The notes: generated from the letters alone by a model not told the origin. 7,195 bases of DNA from Hyphomicrobiales bacterium (GCA_013812985.1 JACCSN010000268.1:1-7195), one strand, 5' to 3'. Counted from the stretch's first letter, positions 1-6,192 are shown. Program-made: numbers and translations.

Positions 1-197
1 GACCAGCGAATCGACCTGAAAAGGCGTCTTCGCGACCTGCGCTGTGGCCGCTGGCAAGGTAATGCCCTTCACGAAGGCCTCGGCCTTTACAGTTTCGATC
101 AACTCGTCGCGTAGACGCGCCTCACGGCCGTGACCGGGAAAGGGGTGCCTTTAGCTGGAGCAGCAGTCGCAGGTGGAGCAAGCGTGAGAGAATCCAT
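1..197 (-). pseudogene. N-terminal part of unrecognised leftward gene, probable frameshift
   Basis: On the minus strand an ATG at 197-195 opens a peptide beginning MDSLTLAPPATAAPAKGTP, which reaches a stop at about 101-99. A second minus-strand frame reads on without a stop from about position 140 to the left edge, giving GHGREARLRDELIETVKAEA and then a segment ending KTPFQVDSLV. The two join smoothly if one base is restored in the GGGG run at 142-145 (plus strand). The second frame is closed by TAA just upstream and has no good start of its own. I therefore read one gene, broken by a one-base loss and cut off by the window edge. I do not recognise the family and assign no function. A promoter with a palindrome lies just upstream at 225-253. 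The joined reading is an inference. Confidence 0.45.
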
Positions 198-224
198 GGA
201 CGTGTCTTTCCAAGACTCGATCTC

Positions 225-253
225 ACTATAATGTCGGATTTTCAGACATGCAA
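225..253 (-). promoter_or_regulatory. Leftward promoter with palindromic operator in the spacer
   Basis: Read on the minus strand, TATAGT (230-225) matches the -10 consensus at five of six bases. TTGCAT (253-248) lies 17 bp upstream as a weak -35. The spacer is filled by the imperfect palindrome ATGTCGGATTTTCAGACAT (231-249), two 8-bp arms around TTT with one mismatch. This placement is typical of a repressor operator, and the leftward gene starts about 30 bp downstream. On the plus strand the same DNA holds a perfect TATAAT (227-232), without a convincing -35, so rightward transcription is also possible. The binding protein is unknown. Confidence 0.5.
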
Positions 254-310
254 GCCCGATTTCTCACCGGCCTGCGATCAAGGTCGGGGTCTCCGCACAA
301 GGACGTCATG

Positions 311-411
311 AGGGGAAAGCCTTCCCCTGCGGGCAAGCCCCGCGAGCGGTCTTGACCGACCCCTTCTGCGGGGGCGCAGCCCCCCGCAACGCCCCCCGGA
401 TCGTGACCGGG
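311..411. other. GC-rich non-coding stretch with serial stem-loops
   Basis: No credible gene lies between 198 and 529. Within it several inverted repeats follow closely: AGGGGAA/TTCCCCT (311-317 and 322-328), GCGGG/CCCGC (329-333 and 339-343), the compact CGGTC-TT-GACCG (347-358), TGCGGGGG/CCCCCGCA (367-374 and 381-388), and CCCGG/CCGGG (395-399 and 407-411). The strongest is the 8-bp stem at 367-388. Such a string between divergent genes could be an origin of transfer, a protein-binding region, or a structured leader for the rightward transcript. Nothing in the sequence decides between these. High GC raises the chance of accidental short stems. Confidence 0.4.
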
Positions 412-472
412 ACGGAGGCGTGAGCGGGCCTTCGACAAAGCGAAAGAGAGCGAGAGGGCCGCGGCTGTCGCC

Positions 473-522
473 GTGACGGGTCTGGAGGTCGAGAGAGAGG
501 CTCCGGCCGGCCCGTCGCGGAG
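473..522 (+). promoter_or_regulatory. Hairpin leader of ardC, candidate radC RNA motif (copy 1)
   Basis: GTGACGGG (473-480) pairs over 8 bp, with one G-U, with CCCGTCGC (511-518). The loop region carries GAGAGAGAGGCTCC (491-504). A short inner GGAG/CTCC pairing (484-487 and 501-504) is possible. One base after the closing stem comes the Shine-Dalgarno GGAG (519-522), seven bases from the ATG of ardC. A near copy sits in the same place before parB (2432-2481). The radC RNA motif is a known structured leader in bacteria, found before genes for DNA-binding and antirestriction proteins. Assignment to that family rests on context and remembered form and needs a covariance-model search. Confidence 0.6.
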
Positions 523-529
523 ACCCGCA

Positions 530-1492
530 ATGCCTCGCTCTTCCCCCTCCCGGTCAGCGCCCGAAGCCGACCGCACCAACCTCTACGACGAGATAACCAC
601 CAGCATCATCGCCGAACTTGAAGCCGGACGGCTTCCCTGGGTGCAGCCCTGGGGCTCATCGGGCGTCTCGGCCCCGCTCTCTATGCCCAAGAATGCCGCG
701 ACCGGACGCGGCTACTCCGGCATAAACATCCTGATCCTCAGGGGCGCCGTGGTCGCCCGCGGCTACTCTTGCCAGAGCTGGCTTACCTTTCGCCAGGCGC
801 TGAGCCTTGGCGGCAATGTCCGCAAGGGCGAGCGCGGCACGACCGTCGTTTACGCCCACCGCTTCGTGCCGGGGGACGAGCGCCAACGCGCCCGCGAGGC
901 CGGCGATGACGCCAAGTCGATCCCCTTTTTGAAGCGCTTCACGGTCTTCTCGACGGATCAATGCGAAGGGCTGCCCGAGGATCTCGTCACCGCTCCGCCG
1001 CCTATTCCAGAGGGACTGATCATTCCCGAGGTAGAAGCGCTGATCCGCGCGAGCGGCGCCGATCTTCGGCTCGGCGGCGACAAAGCCTTCTATGCGCCCG
1101 CGCTCGATTACATCCAGGTGCCTCGGCCCGAGGCATATTTCGAGCCGATCAACTGGCACCGGACCGCGCTCCACGAGCTCGGCCATTGGTCCGGACATAA
1201 CAGCCGGCTCGGGCGCGATCTCTCTGGCGGTTTCGGCTCCGACAGATATGCGCGTGAGGAGCTGGTCGCCGAGATCTGCGCAGCCTTCTGCTGCGCCACG
1301 CTCGGCATCACGCCGACCGTCCGCCACGCCGACTATATCGGCTCGTGGCTCGAGGTGCTGCGCGAGGACTCGAAGGCGATCGTGCGCGCCGCCTCCGCCG
1401 CGTCGAAGGCTGCCGACTATCTGCTCGCGTTCCGGCCCGGCGCCGATCAGCTCGACCCGGAGATCGCCGATGACGAGCGGGAGGCGGCATGA
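530..1492 (+). CDS. ardC: ArdC-type antirestriction protein (zincin-like metallopeptidase)
   Basis: This 320-residue protein has the two-part ArdC layout. An N-terminal ssDNA-binding domain (about residues 15-150) contains LYDEITTSIIAELEAG near its start, a GRGYSGIN motif (59-66) and WLTFRQA (84-90). A C-terminal zincin domain carries HELGH (215-219), with H215, E216 and H219 as zinc ligands and catalytic base. The conserved EELVAE (243-248) follows and should supply the third ligand. ArdC proteins, first described on IncW plasmid pSa, protect incoming single-stranded DNA from restriction during conjugation. I chose the ATG at 530 because GGAG lies seven bases upstream and the parB start has the same arrangement. 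The earlier in-frame GTG at 473 lies inside the hairpin leader. The stop overlaps the next start as ATGA, implying translational coupling. Length and motifs look intact. Confidence 0.9.
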   Translation: MPRSSPSRSAPEADRTNLYDEITTSIIAELEAGRLPWVQPWGSSGVSAPLSMPKNAATGRGYSGINILILRGAVVARGYSCQSWLTFRQALSLGGNVRKGERGTTVVYAHRFVPGDERQRAREAGDDAKSIPFLKRFTVFSTDQCEGLPEDLVTAPPPIPEGLIIPEVEALIRASGADLRLGGDKAFYAPALDYIQVPRPEAYFEPINWHRTALHELGHWSGHNSRLGRDLSGGFGSDRYAREELVAEICAAFCCATLGITPTVRHADYIGSWLEVLREDSKAIVRAASAASKAADYLLAFRPGADQLDPEIADDEREAA

Positions 1493-2421
1493 TGCTCGCC
1501 GCCCCCGCTCCGGATCCCGCCATCCGCCTGCGTGTGCTCAGCCTCGGCGCCGGCGTGCAATCGACGACGCTGGCGCTCATGGCCGCGCATGGTGAGATCG
1601 GGCCGATGCCGGATTTCGCCGCGTTCGCCGACACTGGCTGGGAGCCGGCGGCAGTCTATGATCACCTCGCTTGGCTGCGATCGGGCAACGTGCTGCCGTT
1701 TCCGGTCCACGTCGTCTCGGGCGGGGACATCCGCGCCGACCTGCTGCGCGCTGGCCGCGGCGAACGCTGGGCGTCGATCCCGGCGTTCACGCGCAGCGTG
1801 CGGGGTGTGCGCATCGACATCGGCATGATCCGCCGCCAATGCACCAAGGACTACAAAATCGTGCCGATCCGAAGGAAGGTCCGGGCGCTCGCCGGCCTGA
1901 CCCGGCGCCGCTCGCCGAAGGCGCCGCTCGTCGAACAATGGATTGGCATCTCGCGTGACGAGGCGATCCGCGTGAAGCCGAGCTTCGAGACGTGGCAGGT
2001 GAACCGCTGGCCGCTGATCGAACGAGGCATGACCCGCCGCGACTGCTTGCGCTGGCTCGCACGCCACGGCTATCCGACCCCGCCGAAGAGCAGCTGCATC
2101 GGCTGCCCGTTCCACAGCGATGCCGCATGGCGCCAACTGCGCGACGAGGATGCCGACGCCTGGGCGTCGGCGGTCGAAGTCGACAGAGCGATCCGCACCG
2201 GCGTGCGCGGCGTGCGCGGCGAGGTCTTCCTGCACCGCTCAGCCGTTCCCCTCGACGAAGCGGATCTGTCGACGCCGAGGACGCGGGCCAGCTCGACCTG
2301 TGGGGTAACGAGTGCGAGGGCATGTGCGGCGTGTGACGCGGCGCGGAGGTGGCCGCCGCGCTCGGAATGGCCAGCGTCGATTCCGGCGTCAGGCGGCGGC
2401 GCCCTAGAGGAAGAGGGCTGA
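1489..2421 (+). CDS. PAPS-reductase-like PP-loop ATPase, C-terminus frameshifted
   Basis: The protein belongs to the phosphoadenosine phosphosulfate reductase-like group of PP-loop ATPases common on mobile elements. Visible motifs are a variant PP-loop SLGAGVQST (18-26), FADTGWE (46-52), RQCTKDYK (116-123) and a CxxC pair in SSCIGCPFH (201-209). PP-loop enzymes adenylate a substrate; the cysteines suggest sulfur or metal chemistry, but the substrate of this subgroup is not known. The start overlaps the ardC stop (ATGA at 1489-1492); a second ATG follows at once. After residue S261 the reading frame runs into an unrelated 49-residue tail. Restoring one base near 2271 gives a 282-residue protein stopping at 2336 and ending GQLDLWGNECEGMCGV, the tail I expect for this family. 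The present sequence therefore loses a conserved Cys-containing end through a one-base deletion, either real or a sequencing error. Confidence 0.8.
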   Translation: MMLAAPAPDPAIRLRVLSLGAGVQSTTLALMAAHGEIGPMPDFAAFADTGWEPAAVYDHLAWLRSGNVLPFPVHVVSGGDIRADLLRAGRGERWASIPAFTRSVRGVRIDIGMIRRQCTKDYKIVPIRRKVRALAGLTRRRSPKAPLVEQWIGISRDEAIRVKPSFETWQVNRWPLIERGMTRRDCLRWLARHGYPTPPKSSCIGCPFHSDAAWRQLRDEDADAWASAVEVDRAIRTGVRGVRGEVFLHRSAVPLDEADLSTPRTRASSTCGVTSARACAACDAARRWPPRSEWPASIPASGGGALEEEG

Positions 2422-2431
2422 GCGGAGCTTC
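2337..2431 (+). other. Gap between PP-loop gene and parB leader, short inverted repeats
   Basis: If the PP-loop gene truly ends at 2336, this short stretch is non-coding. It holds GC-rich inverted pieces near 2338-2362 (GCGCGG with CCGCGC) and GCCCT/AGGGC flanking 2401-2418. Neither is followed by a T-run, so I do not call a terminator. Confidence 0.25.
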
Positions 2432-2481
2432 GTGACGGGTCGAGGGCCGAGAGAGAGGCTCCCGGCCGGCCCGTCGCGGAG
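2432..2481 (+). promoter_or_regulatory. Hairpin leader of parB, candidate radC RNA motif (copy 2)
   Basis: GTGACGGG (2432-2439) pairs with CCCGTCGC (2470-2477), the same two strands as in the ardC leader at 473-518 and at the same 46-nt span. The core GAGAGAGAGGCTCC (2449-2462) is identical too. The intervening bases differ by substitutions and compensating one-base indels, so the copies are related but not a recent exact duplication. GGAG (2478-2481) follows one base after the stem, seven bases from the ATG of parB. An alternative GGCCG/CGGCC inner stem (2445-2449 and 2463-2467) is possible here. Attribution to the radC RNA family is unverified. Confidence 0.6.
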
Positions 2482-2488
2482 AACCGAC

Positions 2489-4267
2489 ATGGCTCAAGCT
2501 GCCCAGAAGATCGTCCTCAGCACGTCGCAGGACATCCCGTTCAACAAGCTCATCCTTTCCCAGTCGAACGTCCGGCGCGTGAAGGCCGGCGTCTCGATCG
2601 AGCAGCTCGCAGAAAGCATCGCGCGCTGCAATCTGATCCAGAGCCTCAGCGTCCGGCCCGTGCTGGGCGACGACGGCCAGGAGACCGGCATGTTCGAGGT
2701 GCCGGCCGGCGGCCGGCGCTACCGCGCCCTCGAACTGCTCGTGAAGCAGAAGCGCCTCGCCAAGGCCGCACCGGTCCCGTGCGTCGTCAAGGCGGCGGAT
2801 GACGTGACCTCGGCCGAGGAGGACTCGTTCGTCGAGAACGACGAGCGCGTTTCGCTGCATCCGCTCGACCAGTTCCGCGCCTTTCAGACCCTGCGCGAGC
2901 AGGGCCAGGGCGAGGAGGAGATCGCCGCCCGCTTCTTCGTCACCCCCGCAATCGTCAAGCAGCGGCTGCGCCTCGCAACCGTCAGCCCGAAGCTGCTCGA
3001 CCTCTACGCCGAAGACGGCATGACGCTTGAGCAACTCATGGCGTTCAGCGTCACGGCCGACCACGCCCGCCAGGAGCAGGTCTGGGACGCGCTCGCGCGT
3101 TCGCCCTACAAGGAAGCCTATCAGATCCGCCGCATGCTGACCGAAGGCGCGGTGCGCGCCACCGACCGGCGCGCACAGCTGATCGGAATCGAGGCGTATG
3201 AAGCGGCGGGTGGCGTCGTGCTGCGCGACTTGTTCCAGCATGACGACGGCGGCTGGTTGCAGGATCCCGTGCTCCTCGACCGGCTCGTCATCGAGAAGCT
3301 GCAGGCCGAAGCGCAGGCCATCGCCGGCGAAGGCTGGAAGGGGATCGAGGTCGCGATCGACTTCCCCTACGGCCACAGCACGGGCCTTCGGAAGCTGCGG
3401 GCCACCGGCCCGGTGTTCACCGACGAGGAGCAGGTGACCTACGACGCGCTCCAGTCCGAATACGGCGCGCTCGAGGGGCAATATGCCGAGTCGCAGGAAG
3501 ACCTGCCGGACGAAATCGATCAGCGCCTCGGCGAGATCGAGGCGGCGCTCGACGCCTTCCACAACCGTCCGCCGACCTTCGACCTGGATGAGGTCGCACG
3601 GGCCGGCGCGTTCGTCAGCGTCGGCGCCTCGGGCGAGCTGAAGGTCGAGCGCGGCTATGTGCGGCACGAGGACGAGGCTCCGGCCGCGCCGCCGGAAGCG
3701 GCGAGCGGCGAGGGCGAGGTCGACCCGGCCGGCCCGGCGACGGGCGAGCCTCCTGCGGTCCAGCGGGCGGTCATCACCATCGGCGGCGCCGAGCCGCCCG
3801 AGCCGGCGGAGGAGGATGAGGGGCTGAAGCCGCTCCCTGAGCGCCTGATGATGGAGCTGACCGCCCATCGCACCTTGGCTCTGCGCGACGCCGTCGCCAA
3901 CGACCCGCACGTTGCTCTCACGCTCCTCCTGCACAAGCTCGTCCTCGACACCTTCGTGCGCACGTCCACCGCGGGCGGGTGCCTCGAAGCTTCCGTCCGG
4001 CACGTCTTCTTCTCGGCGCAAGCTGCCGATCTGAAGGACAGCCCGTCGGCGAAAGCTGTTGGCGAGCGGCAGGACGCCTGGAGCACCGACTTGCGCTTGG
4101 GCGACGACCAAGCCCTGTGGGACTGGCTCGACGCGCTGGATCAGGCGAGCCGCATTGCGCTCCTGGCGCACTGCGTCAGCTACGGCGTCAACGCCTTGTT
4201 CGAGAAGGTCGACCGCTACGGCGGGGCCGGCCTGTCGCAGCACGGCCTTGAGCGCCGTCTCGGCTAG
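2489..4267 (+). CDS. parB: Large ParB/Spo0J-family protein, truncated by in-frame TAG
   Basis: As read, the gene encodes 592 residues. The N-terminal ParB domain (about 15-115) includes SQSNVRR (25-31), LAESIARCNLIQ (40-51) and the CTP/parS-associated box GGRRYRALELL (74-84). ENDERVSLHPLDQFRAF (116-132) leads into a helix-turn-helix region near 140-165. The middle holds a long family-specific segment, and residues about 410-460 are Pro/Glu/Ala-rich linker. ParB proteins bind centromere-like sites and act in segregation or as regulators; this long form is typical of alphaproteobacterial mobile elements and usually has no adjacent parA, as here. The ATG at 2489 has GGAG seven bases upstream; the in-frame GTG at 2432 is inside the leader hairpin. 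TAG at 4265-4267 interrupts the frame, which stays open and family-like to 4633. An uninterrupted gene would give about 714 residues. Confidence 0.85.
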   Translation: MAQAAQKIVLSTSQDIPFNKLILSQSNVRRVKAGVSIEQLAESIARCNLIQSLSVRPVLGDDGQETGMFEVPAGGRRYRALELLVKQKRLAKAAPVPCVVKAADDVTSAEEDSFVENDERVSLHPLDQFRAFQTLREQGQGEEEIAARFFVTPAIVKQRLRLATVSPKLLDLYAEDGMTLEQLMAFSVTADHARQEQVWDALARSPYKEAYQIRRMLTEGAVRATDRRAQLIGIEAYEAAGGVVLRDLFQHDDGGWLQDPVLLDRLVIEKLQAEAQAIAGEGWKGIEVAIDFPYGHSTGLRKLRATGPVFTDEEQVTYDALQSEYGALEGQYAESQEDLPDEIDQRLGEIEAALDAFHNRPPTFDLDEVARAGAFVSVGASGELKVERGYVRHEDEAPAAPPEAASGEGEVDPAGPATGEPPAVQRAVITIGGAEPPEPAEEDEGLKPLPERLMMELTAHRTLALRDAVANDPHVALTLLLHKLVLDTFVRTSTAGGCLEASVRHVFFSAQAADLKDSPSAKAVGERQDAWSTDLRLGDDQALWDWLDALDQASRIALLAHCVSYGVNALFEKVDRYGGAGLSQHGLERRLG

Positions 4268-4633
4268 GCGGATCGGCTCGCGCGGGCGGTCAGCCTCGAC
4301 ATGGCCGAGGCCGGCTGGACGCCGACGGTCGACAACTATCTCGGCCGAGTCACCAAGGGGCGGATCCTCGAAGCGGTCCGCGAAGCGAAGGGCGAGCAGG
4401 CGTCCCAGCTCATCGACCATCTAAAGAAGGGCGACATGGCGAAGGAAGCTGAGCGGCTGCTCGACGGCTCCGGCTGGCTCCCCGAACCGCTGCGCACGCC
4501 GGAGACCCTTGATGGCGATGCGGCGGAGGCAAGCGCCGACGCCGAGCTGCCCGCCTTCCTCTCCGACGACGAGCAGCACGAGCAGGCCGAAGCCGACGAG
4601 CCCGAAGCGGCCCACGCGATCGCCGCCGAGTGA
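4268..4633 (+). pseudogene. Detached C-terminal segment of parB
   Basis: This is the same reading frame as parB, continuing directly after the TAG at 4265-4267 for 121 residues. It begins ADRLARAVSLDMAEAGWTP and contains VDNYLGRVTKGRILEAVREA and IDHLKKGDMAKEAERLL, which I recognise as the usual C-terminal region of these long ParB proteins. An acidic tail follows. An ATG at 4301 could restart translation, but I see no ribosome binding site before it. A single G-to-T change (GAG to TAG) would explain the break. It could be a separate small product, readthrough, or a dead remnant; a remnant or a sequence error seems most likely. Confidence 0.65.
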
Positions 4634-4641
4634 CCAACCCC

Positions 4642-4676
4642 GCCCGGAGCGCATCCACGCTCCGGGCGACCTTTTT
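4642..4676 (+). terminator. Stem-loop with T-run after parB
   Basis: GCCCGGAGCG (4642-4651) and CGCTCCGGGC (4658-4667) form a perfect 10-bp stem with a 6-nt loop. GACC and five T bases (4672-4676) follow. This is a plausible intrinsic terminator of the ardC-parB transcript. The Shine-Dalgarno of the next gene begins only three bases after the T-run, so it might act instead as an attenuator or RNA-stability element. Confidence 0.65.
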
Positions 4677-4691
4677 CCAGGAGAGATTTCC

Positions 4692-5183
4692 ATGACCACC
4701 ACGACCGCCAACCCCGCAACCGCCACGCCGGCCTACTCGCCGGATTATGCCGCCTACCTCGCCCGCGAAGCCGAGCGCACTCGCCTTGCAGATGAACTCC
4801 GGCCCGCAAACAAGGCTGCCCTGTTGGATGCCCTCGCGGCGGCAGGAATCACCCTCGTTGTCGTCGCCTTCGATGGCTGCGGCGATTCCGGGCAGATCGA
4901 ATCCGTGACCGCTTGGACGGGGGACAAGCCGATCGCGCTTCCCGCCACCATCGTGGAGCTCGCCGCCCCGTCATGGGACGGCCCGGACGTGGAGTGCCGC
5001 TCCGAACCCGTCGAGAAGGCGATCGAGTCGCTCGCCTACGCCTTCCTCAAGCAGACGCACGGCGGCTGGGAGAACAATGACGGCGCCTATGGCGAGTTCA
5101 GCTTCGACGTCGCCGCCCGCACGATCATGCTCGACTACAACGAGCGTTACGTCGCGACCGAATCCTACGAGCACGCGTTCTGA
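4692..5183 (+). CDS. DUF6878 family protein
   Basis: This 163-residue, acidic, apparently soluble protein has no signal peptide or membrane segment. A Thr/Ala-rich start is followed by a helical stretch (about 18-50). Next comes a strand leading into FDGCGDSGQIE (60-70), the signature I associate with DUF6878. A later region holds ETHGGWENNDG-like sequence (here THGGWENNDGAYGEF, 122-136) and an aromatic C-terminus. The biochemical function is unknown; such genes are common on alphaproteobacterial plasmids and integrative elements near ardC and parB. AGGAG at 4679-4683, eight bases before the ATG, supports this start over upstream in-frame ATGs within the parB tail. The next gene's Shine-Dalgarno starts at the stop codon, implying coupled translation. 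The family name is from memory and was not searched. Confidence 0.8.
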   Translation: MTTTTANPATATPAYSPDYAAYLAREAERTRLADELRPANKAALLDALAAAGITLVVVAFDGCGDSGQIESVTAWTGDKPIALPATIVELAAPSWDGPDVECRSEPVEKAIESLAYAFLKQTHGGWENNDGAYGEFSFDVAARTIMLDYNERYVATESYEHAF

Positions 5184-5194
5184 AGGAGGGTGCG

Positions 5195-5560
5195 ATGGGA
5201 CATTGTTATCATCACGCGCTGTCGTCCGCGAAGAAGTGGGGCGGCACGGCCGAGGATTATCTCGCGCTCCACCAATGGTTCGACGAGTCGAAGGCGATCA
5301 CCGCCGACTTCCGTCACCGCGCGCTGCGCCACCACGCCGAGGGCATCTTCATGCTGGAGCGCTTCTTCGGCGCGACCATCATGATCTCGACCGGCCGCGT
5401 CGTGCTGGTCCGACTGATCGGCGAACAGCACGTGATCGAAGATCTCGGCTTCGTGCCGAGCTTCGCAGACTGGGTGCGCTCGATCCGCCCCCAACCCTGG
5501 ATGGGACGCGCGCAGCCGATCCACCGCAGCGTCGACCCGTTCGCGGTGACAGCCGACTGA
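5195..5560 (+). CDS. DUF6915-like small protein
   Basis: This is a 121-residue protein of unknown function. It is rich in His and aromatic residues: GHCYHHALSSAKKWGG (2-17), DYLALHQWFDESK (21-33), DFRHRALRHHAEGIF (38-52) and IGEQHVIEDLG (75-85), followed by DWVRSIRPQPWM. These blocks are what I recall for DUF6915. The clustered histidines with nearby acidic residues could bind metal, but that is only a suggestion. No signal peptide or membrane helix is apparent. A very strong GAAGGAGGG (5182-5190) overlaps the stop of the preceding gene and sits four bases before the ATG, so the two are probably co-translated. The small gap and shared strand place it in the accessory gene train after parB. 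Confidence 0.75.
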   Translation: MGHCYHHALSSAKKWGGTAEDYLALHQWFDESKAITADFRHRALRHHAEGIFMLERFFGATIMISTGRVVLVRLIGEQHVIEDLGFVPSFADWVRSIRPQPWMGRAQPIHRSVDPFAVTAD

Positions 5561-5568
5561 CCGTCCCC

Positions 5569-5596
5569 TTCGACCGCTGCCGTCCGTCGAACTTTT
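5569..5596 (+). terminator. Weak stem-loop with short T-run
   Basis: TTCGAC (5569-5574) and GTCGAA (5586-5591) form a 6-bp stem with an 11-nt loop, followed by CTTTT. It lies between the DUF6915-like gene and the next Shine-Dalgarno. The stem is short, so a terminator role is doubtful, though its place matches stronger hairpins at other junctions nearby. Confidence 0.3.
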
Positions 5597-5627
5597 CGTT
5601 TCCCACCAGTTATCAAGGAGACACTTC

Positions 5628-6165
5628 ATGGACACTCGCCGTTTCGGCGAGGTCTCGGTGCTGCACCTCGAGCCCGAGACCTACGCCAAACTCATCGAAC
5701 TCGCCGCGACGGGGCCGGGCCGCCCCGGCGGCCGCGGTTACGACCCGGAGAATCCTTGGCACAGCCTCATCGTCGAGCCGCACACCTTTGGCTGCTTCGT
5801 TCACACCGGCATCATCGACGACGGCGAGAAACGGCCTGCCTGAATCGCTGATCGCGGTGCTCCGCGACGCCCGCGCCAGCGACGCGGCTTACGTGCTCTT
5901 CGACGCGGACCTCATGCCGATGCTCGACCTACCGGTGTTCGAACATCCGGAACCCGCGCCGACGAGCACGCGCCGCGTGGTGTTCCAATACTCGGTCCCC
6001 ATCCATGTCGAGGTCGAGGACGGTGAGGTCACCCGCGTCACCATCATCGACGAGACGCCGGTGCGCGACCCGACCCTGGTCGAGGGCGACGGCGATTATC
6101 TCGCCGCGGCGGTCGCGGCGTCCGACGACGGGCAGGACTGGCCGGCCTGGCGCTTCGGCTACTGA
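5628..6165 (+). pseudogene. DUF5983-like gene split by a one-base insertion
   Basis: The ATG at 5628 has a good AAGGAG (5615-5620) seven bases upstream. It reads 67 plausible residues, including YDPENPWHSLIVEPHTFGCF (39-58) and HTGIIDDGE, then stops at 5841-5843. The next frame, without its own start, continues as NGLPESLIAVLRDARASDAA, then YVLFDADLMPMLDLPVFEH, to a stop at 6163-6165. Removing one A from the AAA run at 5829-5831 fuses both into a 178-residue protein. The block from LPESL to LPVFEH resembles the C-terminal signature of DUF5983-type proteins (helix with AR, then FDxD, then LPxY/F). Function is unknown. The last 70 residues look like a strand-rich addition. The AAA site shows no known recoding signal, so it is either a recent lesion or a sequencing error. 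Confidence 0.7.
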
Positions 6166-6192
6166 CGCTCCGCACATCCATTCAACCCCGAG

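Noticed and set aside
347..358. CGGTC-TT-GACCG as a hairpin
   Set aside because: A two-base loop is too tight for a stable RNA hairpin; it could at most be a DNA-binding palindrome.
473..529. GTG at 473 as the start of ardC, and GTG at 2432 as the start of parB
   Set aside because: Both lie at the first base of the hairpin leader; the ATGs at 530 and 2489 each have GGAG at seven bases, and the extra residues would merely translate the leader.
226..579. Minus-strand open frame across the non-coding region
   Set aside because: No ribosome site, low-complexity translation, and it covers the stem-loop region and the start of ardC.
1787..4420. Very long minus-strand open frame (877 codons) opposite parB and the PP-loop gene
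   Set aside because: It is the antisense shadow of GC-rich genes with recognised motifs on the plus strand; its translation is Arg/Ala/Leu-rich low-complexity sequence without a recognisable domain.
5077..5829. Plus-strand open frame running from 5077 into the DUF5983-like second half
   Set aside because: Before the frameshift site it overlaps the DUF6878- and DUF6915-like genes out of frame and is Arg/Ser/Pro-rich; only the part after about 5830 is real coding sequence.
5829..5832. Programmed ribosomal frameshift at GAG-AAA-CGG
   Set aside because: No slippery heptamer, stop-codon pausing context or upstream stimulator is seen; a simple one-base insertion is more economical.
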